The position numbers and the translations under genes are program-made. This document shows positions 53,497 to 63,207 of a DNA stretch of 64,000 nt, one piece after another (the first letter of the stretch is position 1; the number at the start of each line of letters is the position of its first letter). Source of the stretch: JAEUJZ01 sp964460115 (GTDB lineage Bacteria; Myxococcota_A; Polyangia; Palsa-1104; JAEUJZ01); contig CAYWPR010000006.1 in the NCBI GenBank assembly GCA_964460115.1, positions 62,001-126,000 of the forward strand, read 5' to 3'. The notes below the pieces were generated by a model, which saw only the letters and a list, made by a program, of their open reading frames with translations, ran no database searches and had not been told where the DNA came from.

Positions 53497-55617
53497 TTAG
53501 GCGTCAAGCAGCCGCGCCGCCAGATCCGCTGAAGTAGTCAGCGGCGGCGTGCAGCGCGGACCACGGCAGACATAGGCGGTGGGCTGGCTGCGTTGAGCGG
53601 GCTTGTCGCGGCGCAAAAAATCAAAGCGATCGAGCAGCGGCCGATGCGGATGGCAAACGATTCCAAACAGATCGGGCAGGTAGCGCGCGCTCATCGTTTG
53701 CCAAAGGGCTGCCGCCGCCGCGCTAAGCTTGCCGTCGTCGCTAAGTTCCGGATCGACGATGACCACGGTGGTCAGACCGTCTTGCAAAAGATCCATCGCA
53801 GCGATGAGGTTGGCCATGCCGTGCGGATTGCGCAACGCCGACGCGCCACGCTGCTGCAAGACCACAGCAGCGATTGAGGAGTAGCGCTCGCGATCGGGAT
53901 CGCCCGGCCCAAGCAGCGCCGACAAGCGCAAAAGGTTCATGCAGGCGACGCTGACTCCCGAGGGAATGGCGCTGTCATGCAAGCTGATCGGGCGGGCGCA
54001 CAACTGCACACCGGCGCTTTCCACAGCTCCCAAATAAAAAATCTGCGCTTGGGCGTCATAAAAGGTGGCGAGCAGCGCATCCATGACTTTTTGCATCTGC
54101 GCGATATAGGCCAGATCTCGAGTGGCGTGCGCGAGGTGAAATAGCCCCTCGGCGAAAAAAGCATGATCGTCCAAAGTAGCCGGCAGTTTGGCGACGCCTT
54201 CTTTATAAGTACGCAGCAAGTGGCCGCTATGGTCGTGAAGATGATTGTTAATAAAATCGGCGGCGCGGCGCGCAGCTTCTACATAAAGCGGCGTTTTCAG
54301 CAGGCGCCCGGCCTCGGCCAGGCCGGTGATGCACAGGCCGTTCCAGCCGCATAAAAGTTTGTCGTCGGTGCCGGGTGGAATGCGCTTTTGGCGCGCCGCC
54401 AAAAGCATTTGCCGGGCGGTGTGCAACTGCGCGGTTTCGGCAGGGCCCGGAGGATGCGCGACAAGGTGCAAAATGCTTTTGCCGCGTGGTCCGTGGCCGT
54501 GCGGATCGTTCCAGTTGCCGCCCGGCCGAACGTCGTAGTAGCGGCAAAACAATTGCGCCGTGGGCGCATCGAGCACGGCAGCGACCTCTTCGAGAGAAAA
54601 CACGAAATACTTGCCTTCAACGCCTTCGCTGTCGGCATCTTGGGCGGCGTAAAAACCGCCGCTCGGATCACGCATTTCGCGTTCCAGCCAGCCGTGTGTT
54701 TCAGCGATGACCAAAGCGCAGCGCGCGGCAAATTCGGGCTGCGCGAGCTCGACAAAAATATGATGAGCTTCAGCATACAAACGCAAAAGCTGCGCGTTGT
54801 CGTAAAGCATTTTTTCAAAGTGCGGCACCAGCCAATTCGCATCGGTGGAGTAGCGCGCAAAACCGCCGCCTAGATGATCGTAAATGCCGCCGTCGGCCAT
54901 TTTGCGCAGGGTCAAAAGCGCGGGCTCGGCAAGTTCCGCCTGGCGTTTTTTGCCAAAGGTCCGCAAAAACAGCGTCAGAACCGTGGGATTGGGAAATTTG
55001 GGCGCGCCTTCAAAGCCGCCCTGCCGGCGGTCGATGCGAGTCGCAAGCTTGCTGGCGGCGCGCTCGGCGACATCGGCCGGTATAGCGTTCAAAGCTTGTT
55101 CGCCCGTATTCTGCGCTTCCAGTTTCTGCAGGGCCGCGACAAGCTGCTGCGCCTGGCCGATGACCTCGCCGCGCTTTTGACGATAGGCGGTGGCCAGCGC
55201 GTCCAAAACGCGGCGAAACGACGGCCGCCCGTAGGCATCGCGCGGCGGAAAATACGTGCCCCCGTAAACCGGCTCGCCCGAAGGCAAAAGAAACATGGTC
55301 AACGGCCAGCCGCCATGCTGATCAAAAAGATTTAGCGTGTGCTGATAGACCTGATCGACATCAGGATGCTCCTCGCGATCGACCTTGATATTGATAAAGT
55401 CGCGGTTCATCTGCTCGGCGGTGGCGACATCTTCAAAGGACTCGTGCGCCATGACATGGCACCAGTGGCAGGCGGAGTAGCCGATGGACAAAAGGATGGG
55501 TTTGTCCTCGGCGCGAGCGCGCGCAAAAGCCTCGGCGCCCCAGGGGTACCAATCCACCGGATTGTCCATGTGCTGGCGCAAATAGGGGCTGGTCTCGTCT
55601 TTTAAACGGTTGGGCAC
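53497..55617 (-). CDS. DUF255/YyaL-type thioredoxin domain protein
   Basis: 706 residues. The start PNRLKDETSPYLRQH and the motif SIGYSACHWCHVMAHESF are diagnostic of the DUF255 (spermatogenesis-associated protein 20-like) family; the rest is the six-hairpin-glycosidase-like part. A thioredoxin-like CxxC (CHWC) is present, but no activity is established. GTG 55617 is chosen because AGGAG lies 6-7 nt upstream; TTG 55632 is an in-frame alternative. It is divergent from the receiver-domain gene. Confidence 0.88.
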   Translation of the reverse strand: MPNRLKDETSPYLRQHMDNPVDWYPWGAEAFARARAEDKPILLSIGYSACHWCHVMAHESFEDVATAEQMNRDFINIKVDREEHPDVDQVYQHTLNLFDQHGGWPLTMFLLPSGEPVYGGTYFPPRDAYGRPSFRRVLDALATAYRQKRGEVIGQAQQLVAALQKLEAQNTGEQALNAIPADVAERAASKLATRIDRRQGGFEGAPKFPNPTVLTLFLRTFGKKRQAELAEPALLTLRKMADGGIYDHLGGGFARYSTDANWLVPHFEKMLYDNAQLLRLYAEAHHIFVELAQPEFAARCALVIAETHGWLEREMRDPSGGFYAAQDADSEGVEGKYFVFSLEEVAAVLDAPTAQLFCRYYDVRPGGNWNDPHGHGPRGKSILHLVAHPPGPAETAQLHTARQMLLAARQKRIPPGTDDKLLCGWNGLCITGLAEAGRLLKTPLYVEAARRAADFINNHLHDHSGHLLRTYKEGVAKLPATLDDHAFFAEGLFHLAHATRDLAYIAQMQKVMDALLATFYDAQAQIFYLGAVESAGVQLCARPISLHDSAIPSGVSVACMNLLRLSALLGPGDPDRERYSSIAAVVLQQRGASALRNPHGMANLIAAMDLLQDGLTTVVIVDPELSDDGKLSAAAAALWQTMSARYLPDLFGIVCHPHRPLLDRFDFLRRDKPAQRSQPTAYVCRGPRCTPPLTTSADLAARLLDA

Positions 55618-55740
55618 GGCAATCTCCTGCAAGCGGTTGCGCGATCAGAGCATATCCTGCGACAATGCAATTACGGCCCTTACAAAAACCTTCATGCTAA
55701 TTGCTTGACCAGTGGCCGTAAATGGAGGTACTTGTCGCAC

Positions 55741-56205
55741 ATGGATTCGATGGGCAGTATTGTCCAGTCCGACGGCTCGCGCCTTTTTGGCAAATCTGTT
55801 TCCTCTCGCAGCGACATGGCATCCGACGTGTCCAGCAGCGGAGCAGCCTCCATGGTTTTGCTGCTGGAGGATGACAAAGAAGTCGCCACGCGCATCGCGC
55901 AGTGCCTGGCCCGCGGTGATTACCGCACGATGGCAGTCGCCGATGTCGATATGGCTTGTTCGCTGGCGCAAAAGCGTTCGGTGGCCGTGGTGCTGTTAAA
56001 TTGGCGGCTGCTCGGGCGACTGGGCGGCAGTGCCCTCATTGACGAGCTGCGGCGGCGCAGCCCGCATAATCATCTGCCGATGATTGTCATTTCGGCGGAA
56101 AAAAGCGAGCTGTGGGAAGCCAATCAGCTTGGCATCGACGACTATCTGCCAAATCCCTTTCATGCCGACGACCTTTTACACGTCGTCGATGAGCACTGCC
56201 GCTAG
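55741..56205 (+). CDS. single-domain receiver lacking the phospho-acceptor Asp
   Basis: 154 residues, a CheY-like receiver after a 38-residue Ser-rich lead. The acidic pair LEDD (Glu43, Asp44, Asp45) is kept, but the position of the phosphorylatable Asp is Asn87 in VVLLNWRLLG, and the conserved Lys of the usual T/S-K-P-F is Asn138 in LPNPF. Ser118 keeps the T/S site. So phosphorylation in the normal way is unlikely, and it probably acts as a scaffold or is regulated by binding. ATG 55741 is used; GGAGG is 12 nt upstream and TTG 55732 is possible. The following membrane protein gene is 57 nt away. Confidence 0.8.
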   Translation: MDSMGSIVQSDGSRLFGKSVSSRSDMASDVSSSGAASMVLLLEDDKEVATRIAQCLARGDYRTMAVADVDMACSLAQKRSVAVVLLNWRLLGRLGGSALIDELRRRSPHNHLPMIVISAEKSELWEANQLGIDDYLPNPFHADDLLHVVDEHCR

Positions 56206-56262
56206 CGCGCCTCACAATCCGCTATCCACAGACAGCTTATAGGCTGGTAAGTTTGTCTGCAC

Positions 56263-57975
56263 ATGCGCAAGTCCGGCCGCGGCCCGCGTACATCAAGTCC
56301 AGAACTGGCGAGCAGAATTTTGACTCGCCGGCGGCTGCGCCGTCTTGCCGAACTGCCGACCAAACTTCCTGAGCAGATTCTGCGCGACCCCGTCGGGACT
56401 GCGCACAAAGTCATCGACACATTGCAGGCGCCGCGCGGCCTGGCTCTAGGTTGGGCCATTGCGCTTTTGTTGCCGATCCTGCTTTATTTGATTGATCTGG
56501 GTACGGGCAGCCTGTGGCCCGGGGACGATGCGCAAATCGCCACCGCGCTCTTGGCGCTAGGCCGCCATCCGAATCAAGTTCGGCAAGCGGCGGTGCTGCT
56601 GCCGCTGCCAAACGGCGCGCCGCTCGGACTTTTGCAAATGGCGCTAAGCGTGCGGCTGCTTGGAATGAACGAAGCGGCCCTGCGGCTGGTTCCGGTGCTC
56701 TCGGCGCTGGGCTGCGCGATGTGCCTTTTGGCCATCGCCATCGACGTGGGAGTCGGTCGTCATGCCGGAGCGCTGGGCGGTTTGGTGCTTTTGGCCATGC
56801 CGCTAAGTTACGAACTGTCGCACCGGGCGCTGCCCGAAATGCTGGTGGCCTTGGCTTCCACCGGAGCTGTGGCCTTGGTCAGCCACAGTTTGCACGGTCA
56901 TAAATTCGACCGACACATTCTGCCGTTTCAAAAAGAAGCAGAAGAACCGCAGCCCTTGGCGCTGCGCCGGCTGCCCATGCTGTTTGCCTCGCTGGGCATC
57001 GGCGCCGCGGCGCTGGTCGATCCGCGCGCCGGCTTTGTCGCGCTTTTGTTTGGCCTGCTCGATATGCTATTTTCGCATCGCTATCTGCTGCGCCGACGAC
57101 GAGTTTGGGGAATGCTTACCGGAGGGCTGGGGCTGACGCTTTTGGCGGTCTGGATACATCCGCAGGGGCCACGCGCCTACCTCGGCTGGCATGGCACAAA
57201 GCAAATGCTGCAAACTTTTATGGCGCTGTGGCAGCAAGGTCCAAGCTGGTACGGTCGTCACGTCGGACAGGTGGTCATCGTAACCACTGGCTTTGGTTTG
57301 CTGCTGGGTTCGCTGCGGCGGGCCTCGAGACCCCTTTTGGCCTGGGTGCTGGTGGCGGCGGCGCTCAGCATGTTCACCGATCAAAGTCCGCCGCCGCGCG
57401 GTCTAGGTCTTTTATTGCCGCCGCTGGCGCTATGTGCCGCGGTAGGTTTGCAGTCGCCGGCGCGCTGGCTGGGCGGTCTAGGCGGCATCATCACCGCCGG
57501 GGTATTGGCCGGTGTGGTCGTGGGCATGGTCGAAGGCAGCGGTGGTTTGCACAAAAGCGATACGCTAAAACTGCTGGCCCAGTCGCAGCAGCATGCGCCG
57601 GCGACCGCCAAGGTCTGTACGCTGGGCATGCCGTCGACCTTGCCGGCCTTTTATGCCGGTCGTCCCATCGAAGAATTTGCCTCGGTGGCGGCGCTGCGCG
57701 TGGCGCTTGCGCCACACCAGCCCTTTAGCTGTCTAGTCCCGCAGAGCTTGGTGCCAGCTTTGCAGCAGGCCTTTGCCGCACAGCCCGCGGAAACGGCGCC
57801 GCCGGCCCCTACGCGTACCGGGGCGGGAAATGCGCCGGCCGGACGTAAGGGGATTTCGAACCCTGAATCGAACGCGCCTTTTGCGCCTTTTGAATCGGTG
57901 TTGGCCACTACTTTGGATATTGAAGAAGCTCCGCCAGACATCGCCGGGCCCAAAGTGGCCCTGGTATCACGGTAA
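56263..57975 (+). CDS. PMT/GT39-like membrane protein
   Basis: 570 residues with about 10-12 hydrophobic helices and a soluble C-terminal part. GDDAQIATALL, in the first external loop, is where GT39/PMT and ArnT-type glycosyltransferases have their catalytic D/E. The helical pattern fits that group, but no other signature is clear. It may transfer sugars from a polyprenyl donor to an envelope target. The C-terminal about 70 residues are Pro/Ala-rich. It starts 57 nt after the receiver gene and ends 3 nt before coaBC. Confidence 0.6.
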   Translation: MRKSGRGPRTSSPELASRILTRRRLRRLAELPTKLPEQILRDPVGTAHKVIDTLQAPRGLALGWAIALLLPILLYLIDLGTGSLWPGDDAQIATALLALGRHPNQVRQAAVLLPLPNGAPLGLLQMALSVRLLGMNEAALRLVPVLSALGCAMCLLAIAIDVGVGRHAGALGGLVLLAMPLSYELSHRALPEMLVALASTGAVALVSHSLHGHKFDRHILPFQKEAEEPQPLALRRLPMLFASLGIGAAALVDPRAGFVALLFGLLDMLFSHRYLLRRRRVWGMLTGGLGLTLLAVWIHPQGPRAYLGWHGTKQMLQTFMALWQQGPSWYGRHVGQVVIVTTGFGLLLGSLRRASRPLLAWVLVAAALSMFTDQSPPPRGLGLLLPPLALCAAVGLQSPARWLGGLGGIITAGVLAGVVVGMVEGSGGLHKSDTLKLLAQSQQHAPATAKVCTLGMPSTLPAFYAGRPIEEFASVAALRVALAPHQPFSCLVPQSLVPALQQAFAAQPAETAPPAPTRTGAGNAPAGRKGISNPESNAPFAPFESVLATTLDIEEAPPDIAGPKVALVSR

Positions 57976-57978
57976 ACC

Positions 57979-59277
57979 ATGACGAAAGCTTCCTCTGCCG
58001 CAGAACCGCTGAAGGGTCGTACGATCATCCTGGGCATCGGGGGCGGTATCGCTGCCTATAAATCCGTCGAGATTTTGCGCCTTTTGCGCAAAGCCGGGGC
58101 GGATGTTTACGTGGTCATGACGGCGGCGGCGCAACGCTTCATCACGCCGCTGACCCTGCAAACACTTTCGAGTCACCCGGTTGGCACCGATCTTTTCGAT
58201 CTGACGCAGGAATCGCAAATCGGCCATATTTCACTCGGCGACCGCGCCGATTTGCTGCTGATTGCTCCGGCGACGGCGGATCTTTTGGGACGGCTGTCAC
58301 TGGGGCTTGGCGACGACCTTTTGACCACGTTAAGTTTGGCCTGCACCGCGCCGCTGCTTTTGGCACCGGCGATGAACGTCAATATGTGGCAAAAGCCTCC
58401 GGTGCAAGAACACGTCGCGCGGCTTTTGGCGCGCGGGGTCGAGCTTTGCGGACCAGAGCCCGGCGATTTGGCCTGCGGCTGGGTCGGGCCGGGGCGCATG
58501 GCCGAGCCTGCGGCCATCGCCCAGCGCGTCGAGCAAATTCTTGGCCTTGGCAGCCCTGCCCTTGCGCCAGCCGCCCAGTTGCTACGCGGGCGGCGGGTGT
58601 TGGTTACCGCCGGGCCGACGCATGAGGCGCTTGATCCGGTGCGCTTTATCGGCAATCGCTCGTCGGGAAAAATGGGCTTTGCGCTGGCGCAAGCGGCAGC
58701 GGGCGGTGGCGCCGACGTGACCCTAGTGGCCGGTCCGGTGGCTTTGCCGACGCCGCCGGGTGTACGCCGGGTGGATGTGAAAAGCGCTGCCGACATGGCG
58801 GAAGCGGTACTGCCCGTCATGGCCCATTTCGACGTCATCGTGATGACCGCCGCCGTCGCTGACTTTCGGCCGGCGACGCTGGCGCCGCAAAAGCTAAAAA
58901 AAGCGGCGCTCGGCGAGAATCCGCGCATTGAACTCGTGCGCACGGTGGATATTCTGGCCGAGCTCGGTCAAAAACGCGGCCGAGGAAAAAAACCGCTGCT
59001 TATTGGCTTTGCCGCCGAAACTCACGCTGTCGAAGAATATGCACAGCGCAAGCTGCTTGAAAAACGCTGTGATGTCATCGTGGCCAATGATGTGGCGGAA
59101 GCGGGCTCGGGCTTTGGCACCGCGACCAATCGCGTCACGCTATTTTTCGCGCCGACGCCTACCAGTACCGGCCGTGCGAAAAAAAGCAACGCGCCGCGCG
59201 TTGAAAGGCTGCCGCTTTTGCCCAAACTGGAAGTCGCCTACCGGCTGTGGGAAAAGTTCGCTACGCTTCTTTCCTAA
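57979..59277 (+). CDS. coaBC: phosphopantothenoylcysteine decarboxylase / phosphopantothenate-cysteine ligase
   Basis: 432 residues. CoaC half: GIGGGIAAYKS, IGHISLGDRADL (catalytic His), PAMN and LACGWVGPGRM. CoaB half from about 200: GPTHEALDPVRFIGNRSSGKMG, AAVADFRP and the K-L-K-K segment with the active Lys. The bifunctional enzyme makes 4'-phosphopantetheine for coenzyme A. Start ATG 57979 lies 3 nt after the upstream stop. It converges with arginase, 3 nt between stops. Confidence 0.95.
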   Translation: MTKASSAAEPLKGRTIILGIGGGIAAYKSVEILRLLRKAGADVYVVMTAAAQRFITPLTLQTLSSHPVGTDLFDLTQESQIGHISLGDRADLLLIAPATADLLGRLSLGLGDDLLTTLSLACTAPLLLAPAMNVNMWQKPPVQEHVARLLARGVELCGPEPGDLACGWVGPGRMAEPAAIAQRVEQILGLGSPALAPAAQLLRGRRVLVTAGPTHEALDPVRFIGNRSSGKMGFALAQAAAGGGADVTLVAGPVALPTPPGVRRVDVKSAADMAEAVLPVMAHFDVIVMTAAVADFRPATLAPQKLKKAALGENPRIELVRTVDILAELGQKRGRGKKPLLIGFAAETHAVEEYAQRKLLEKRCDVIVANDVAEAGSGFGTATNRVTLFFAPTPTSTGRAKKSNAPRVERLPLLPKLEVAYRLWEKFATLLS

Positions 59278-59280
59278 TTT

Positions 59281-60201
59281 CTACACGATCGCTTTGCCCA
59301 GCGCCGACAGCGCAAGCTCTATACACAATCGCGAGGTTTGATGGTTGGTGTCGTACATGGGGTTGATTTCGACAAACTCCATGGAACGCAAAAGACCAGA
59401 GGCCGCGACCGATTCTAAAATGAGATGGGCCTCGCGATAGGTCAGTCCGCCGGGCACCGGGGTACTAACGCCGGGCGCCCACAGCGGATCGACCGCGTCG
59501 AGATCAAAAGACACGTGAATGGCGCTGCAGCGTTGCGAAATATGATTCAGCACGTCGCTGATGATCGGATACATCCCGCGCTGATCAATGTCGGTCATGG
59601 TGAAGTAATGAATGCCGGTCTGGCGCACGAACTCTTTTTCGCCGTCGTCCAAGTTGCGAATGCCGATGAGCGCAACATTTTCAGGATTCAAGCGATGACC
59701 GGATCCACCGATACGCGTCAGCCGCTCGTGGCCCAGCCCCAAAACCGCGCTAAGAGGCATGCCGTGTATATTTCCCGAGGGTGAAGTGGCCGGCGTGTTC
59801 ATGTCGGCGTGCGCGTCTATCCAGATGAGCCCGAGCTGCCCGCCTTGGCTATGGCAGTGGTTGGCGGCGCCGTTGATCGTACCGATGGCGATGCTGTGAT
59901 CTCCGCCGATGCACAATGGAAAACGCCGCTTCATGAGCGAATCGAAGATGCGCTGGCACAGCTCTTCGCAGACTTCAGCGATGACGTCGAGGTATTTTTC
60001 GCCGGCCGCGGCTGGTCCCAAAGTCTCGCGCAGCGGCACGGTCACATCGCCGCTGTCTAAAGCTGTAATGCCTAGACCGGCCAGCTTGTCCGCCAGACCG
60101 GCGTTTCGAACGGTGGCGGGGGCGATGTTGGCGCCGCGCAGATTGCAGCCAAGATCAAGCGGGGCACCGAAGATTTCGACTTCATGGGGGCGGCGTGGCA
60201 T
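59281..60201 (-). CDS. rocF: arginase
   Basis: 306 residues. The binuclear Mn site is complete: GGDHS, DAHADMN and FDLDAVDP; the N-terminal EIFGAPLDLG and the C-terminal EINP are also typical of arginase rather than agmatinase. It cleaves arginine to ornithine and urea. ATG 60201 is chosen over the ATG 21 nt upstream because GAGGAG lies 8 nt before it. Neighbours do not suggest an arginine operon. Confidence 0.93.
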   Translation of the reverse strand: MPRRPHEVEIFGAPLDLGCNLRGANIAPATVRNAGLADKLAGLGITALDSGDVTVPLRETLGPAAAGEKYLDVIAEVCEELCQRIFDSLMKRRFPLCIGGDHSIAIGTINGAANHCHSQGGQLGLIWIDAHADMNTPATSPSGNIHGMPLSAVLGLGHERLTRIGGSGHRLNPENVALIGIRNLDDGEKEFVRQTGIHYFTMTDIDQRGMYPIISDVLNHISQRCSAIHVSFDLDAVDPLWAPGVSTPVPGGLTYREAHLILESVAASGLLRSMEFVEINPMYDTNHQTSRLCIELALSALGKAIV

Positions 60202-60355
60202 CAAACGGCTCCTCGTCGGCAAAGAAGCTATCCTAGCTGATTTTTGGAATCAACTGCCGCGCGCAATTTCCAAGTCATTTCCGCAAGTTACAACAGGCTG
60301 GGCGTGGCCGGCGGCTGCCTTGCCAAACGCAGCGTCGTGCAGCCTGGGGCATTTC

Positions 60356-60364
60356 TGATATAAT
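60356..60364 (+). promoter_or_regulatory. extended -10 promoter element
   Basis: TGATATAAT (60356-60364) is an extended -10 with a perfect TATAAT, 49 nt before the kinase GTG. No -35 match lies at the right spacing, as is usual for extended -10 promoters. A CTTGGC/GCCAAG inverted repeat (60367-60372, 60387-60392) follows in the expected leader. Confidence 0.55.
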
Positions 60365-60413
60365 ACCTTGGCCTTGGTGTCGCAGAGCCAAGCAGGCTCA
60401 GACGGGGAATGCT

Positions 60414-61796
60414 GTGGAGAATACTAAGATCGGTGCCTACACCATTTTACGGCTTCTCGGGTCAGGGGGAATGGGTCACGTGTACGAAGCGATGCACGAT
60501 CAGATCCAGCGTCGGGCCGCGATCAAAGTTCTACACAAACGTTATGCCAACAACCGCCAAATCGCGCAGCGCTTTATCAACGAGGCCCGCGCGGTCAATA
60601 TCGTACAGCATCCCAGCCTGGTGAATATTTACGAATTTGGCCAATCTGCCGACGGCAGCGCCTATATCGTCATGGAATACCTGGACGGGGAAACGCTGCG
60701 CCAGCGTCTAGAGCGCTCGGGAGGCAAACTGCCGCCCGAGGTCGCGGTACGTCTGTGCCGACAGATCGCCTCGGCGCTTTCCGCCGCCCATCAAAAGGGA
60801 ATCATTCATCGCGACCTCAAGCCGGTCAACATTATGATCGTGCCGGATGTGGAGGCGGTCGGCGGAGAACGCGCCAAGGTGCTGGATTTCGGACTGGCCA
60901 AAGTGGTGTTTCCCGACAATGAATCTGACGGATCGGGATTGACGCATACCGGAACGATTTTAGGCACCCCGGCCTATATGGCGCCTGAGCAGTGCCGCAG
61001 TGCCCGCTCGGTAGACGACAAAAGCGATGTCTATGCGCTGGGCATCATTTTGTACGAGATGCTAACCAGCGACATTCCTTTTGATGCCGAAAGCGACGCC
61101 GAGCTTTTGTCCATGCATATGTACAAGGCAGCGCCGCCCATCAAAGACAAGGCGCCAAACATACATCCCGATCTGGCGGCCCTTGTCGAGCGCATGTTGG
61201 CCAAGCAGCAAATCGATCGCCCCTCGGCGGCCGAAGTAGCGGGTGAGCTTGGACGCATCTCGGCGCTGCAGCCGCTTGCCGCGACGCCCGGTCAGTCCAC
61301 ATCGTCGGCCTCTCTCGGGCTTTACGAGCAAGAAACCATGGTGCGCCCGCAAAAAGCGCCGCTTGGCGCGGCGAACGCGGGAGGCGGCAAAGTAGCTGCC
61401 CTTGATGGCCTGAAGGAAGGGGTGGCCCCAAACGGCCGCAGCCTCATAGTGGTCTTTGGCTTTGTGCTGGTGCTTCTGGCAGCGCTTGGCGGCGGACTGC
61501 TCGGCTGGTTGCGCGGACAGCAACAAGCGATGTCTCAAAGCGGCCGTACTCAGGCCAATATTGTTCGCTGGTCGCTAAGCAGCGTGCCAACGGGTGCCGA
61601 AGTCATTGGATCCGATAATCAAATCCTTGGGCGCACTCCGCTGATGCTGGAAAATCCTCGCGGTCAAGGCGCCTCTAGCCTGATCATTCGTGCGCCGGGC
61701 TACCGCGAAGAACGAATCACGCTGCCCCTCGACCGAGACGACGTCCGCGGCATTACGCTGACGGCTCAGCCCAAGTCGTCCACTTCGGCTCATTAA
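60414..61796 (+). CDS. Hanks-type Ser/Thr kinase with PEGA domain
   Basis: 460 residues from GTG 60414. Kinase: GSGGMGHVY loop, AAIKVL Lys, HRDLKPVN, DFGLAK, GTPAYMAPE, and a normal short activation segment, unlike the giant kinases. After about residue 285 there is a linker, one transmembrane helix (LIVVFGFVLVLLAALGGGLLGW), and a C-terminal PEGA domain (WSLSSVPTGAEVIG). PEGA domains are thought to bind envelope components, so the external part may be a sensor. It converges with an NtrC-like regulator, 5 nt between stops. Confidence 0.9.
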   Translation: MENTKIGAYTILRLLGSGGMGHVYEAMHDQIQRRAAIKVLHKRYANNRQIAQRFINEARAVNIVQHPSLVNIYEFGQSADGSAYIVMEYLDGETLRQRLERSGGKLPPEVAVRLCRQIASALSAAHQKGIIHRDLKPVNIMIVPDVEAVGGERAKVLDFGLAKVVFPDNESDGSGLTHTGTILGTPAYMAPEQCRSARSVDDKSDVYALGIILYEMLTSDIPFDAESDAELLSMHMYKAAPPIKDKAPNIHPDLAALVERMLAKQQIDRPSAAEVAGELGRISALQPLAATPGQSTSSASLGLYEQETMVRPQKAPLGAANAGGGKVAALDGLKEGVAPNGRSLIVVFGFVLVLLAALGGGLLGWLRGQQQAMSQSGRTQANIVRWSLSSVPTGAEVIGSDNQILGRTPLMLENPRGQGASSLIIRAPGYREERITLPLDRDDVRGITLTAQPKSSTSAH

Positions 61797-61801
61797 TAGG
61801 T

Positions 61802-63196
61802 TTAAGGCGTCAGACGGATGCCGAGCCGAGTTTCGTAATAGAGCAATTTGTCATACAAAGACCGTCGGCTGATTCCCAAAACATCGGCGGCCTGGGTTTT
61901 GTTGCCGTTGCTCATGCGCAGCGTTTGCAGAATCGCTTCGCGCTCTATTTCTTCCAGTTTGGTGCCAAGCGGCAGGCTGAGAAAGCCTGGTCCGGGCGGC
62001 AAATTGTTGCGTACCACCGCCGGCAGCCGGTGCGCATGCAGCGCATTGCCGCGTACGCCAAAGACCGACTCTTGAATGCTGCTCTCCAGCTCTCGAAGGT
62101 TTCCGGGCCAGTCGTAGTCGCATAGCAAGCGCTCGGCCTCGGCGGTTAGGCGCGTCGGCTGCGATACTCCTTGCTCGGCAAGCTCGCGCAAAATGCTGGT
62201 GGCCAGCATCGAAATGTCCTGGCGGCGCTGCCGCAAGGGCGGCACATAAAGAACGCAGCTTTGCAGCCGATCATAAAGCTCAGAGCTAAACGTTCCGGCT
62301 TCCACCCGGGACTTCAAGTCCGCTTGCGTACCTAGGATGATGCGAACTTTGGCCAAACGCGAAATGGTCTCGCCAATGCGGCAGTAGCGCCCGGTTTCAA
62401 TCAGCGTCAAAAGCCGCGACTGCGACAGCAAACCCAAAGCGGCGACATCGTTTATGTACAGACTACCGCCCTCGGCTTGTTCGAGGCCGCCGATGATTTC
62501 GCCCAGGGTCATTGCGCGCCCGGAAACCAGGCTCGGCGCTTGGCCAAACAAGATGCGCAGCAGCCGCCTTTCCGAATGTGACGCCGTTGTCACAGTTACA
62601 AGCGGTCCTTTGGCAACTTTGGACCGGTTGTGCAAAGCCGCGACGACGTAGGCTTTGCCCGAGCCGTCTTCGCCAACGATGGTGGTGCAATAGCGATGCG
62701 GGGCGGCAGCGCGAATTCCGTCAAAAAGGCGCAGCATGGCCGCTTCGCGCGAGGCCATGCCTTCAAACTCCGTCCATTCGCGCGGCTCCGCCAAAAAACG
62801 ATTGGGCAGATAGCTTGGCGCCTCGGCTTCCACCCGTTTAAGCAGCCGCATGACCTCGCGCGGCTTTATGGGCTTTATCAAAATTTCGATGGCCCCGCGC
62901 TTAAACGCGGCGGTCACGGTTCCCAGGCTCGGCTGTCCGGTCATAAGCACACTGTGTGTGGCCGGACACGATTCTTGCAGCTTTTGAATTAAAGCAATAC
63001 CCGTCTCGCCGGGCAAATTCATATCGCAGATGGCAAGATGAAAGGATTCTTCGCGCAGGCACTGGCGCACCGCGCTTTCGGCATCGTGAGTATGCCGCGA
63101 GTTCCAGCCGTGCTGTTTCAGTACCTTGCTCAGCGCTGGAGCGGTTTCGTTGTCGTCTGTGACGATGAGCGCTTTCAGATGACTTTTTTTCTGCAT
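61802..63196 (-). CDS. NtrC-family response regulator with degenerate AAA+ domain
   Basis: 464 residues. Receiver about 7-125: acidic pair Asp14/Asp15, acceptor Asp58 in CDMNLPG, Thr86 and Lys108 all intact. AAA+ domain about 145-375: Walker A GEDGSGKA (175-182), but Walker B reads SLYINDV so the usual D-E pair is Asn249-Asp250, and the GAFTGA loop that contacts sigma-54 is replaced near 219-225 by Q-A-P-S-L-V-S. C-terminal Fis-type HTH: GNKTQAADVLGISRRSLYDKL. It therefore probably does not activate sigma-54 in the standard way. It starts 11 nt after the mutase gene. Confidence 0.85.
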   Translation of the reverse strand: MQKKSHLKALIVTDDNETAPALSKVLKQHGWNSRHTHDAESAVRQCLREESFHLAICDMNLPGETGIALIQKLQESCPATHSVLMTGQPSLGTVTAAFKRGAIEILIKPIKPREVMRLLKRVEAEAPSYLPNRFLAEPREWTEFEGMASREAAMLRLFDGIRAAAPHRYCTTIVGEDGSGKAYVVAALHNRSKVAKGPLVTVTTASHSERRLLRILFGQAPSLVSGRAMTLGEIIGGLEQAEGGSLYINDVAALGLLSQSRLLTLIETGRYCRIGETISRLAKVRIILGTQADLKSRVEAGTFSSELYDRLQSCVLYVPPLRQRRQDISMLATSILRELAEQGVSQPTRLTAEAERLLCDYDWPGNLRELESSIQESVFGVRGNALHAHRLPAVVRNNLPPGPGFLSLPLGTKLEEIEREAILQTLRMSNGNKTQAADVLGISRRSLYDKLLYYETRLGIRLTP

Positions 63197-63207
63197 GGCC
63201 GCGCCAT

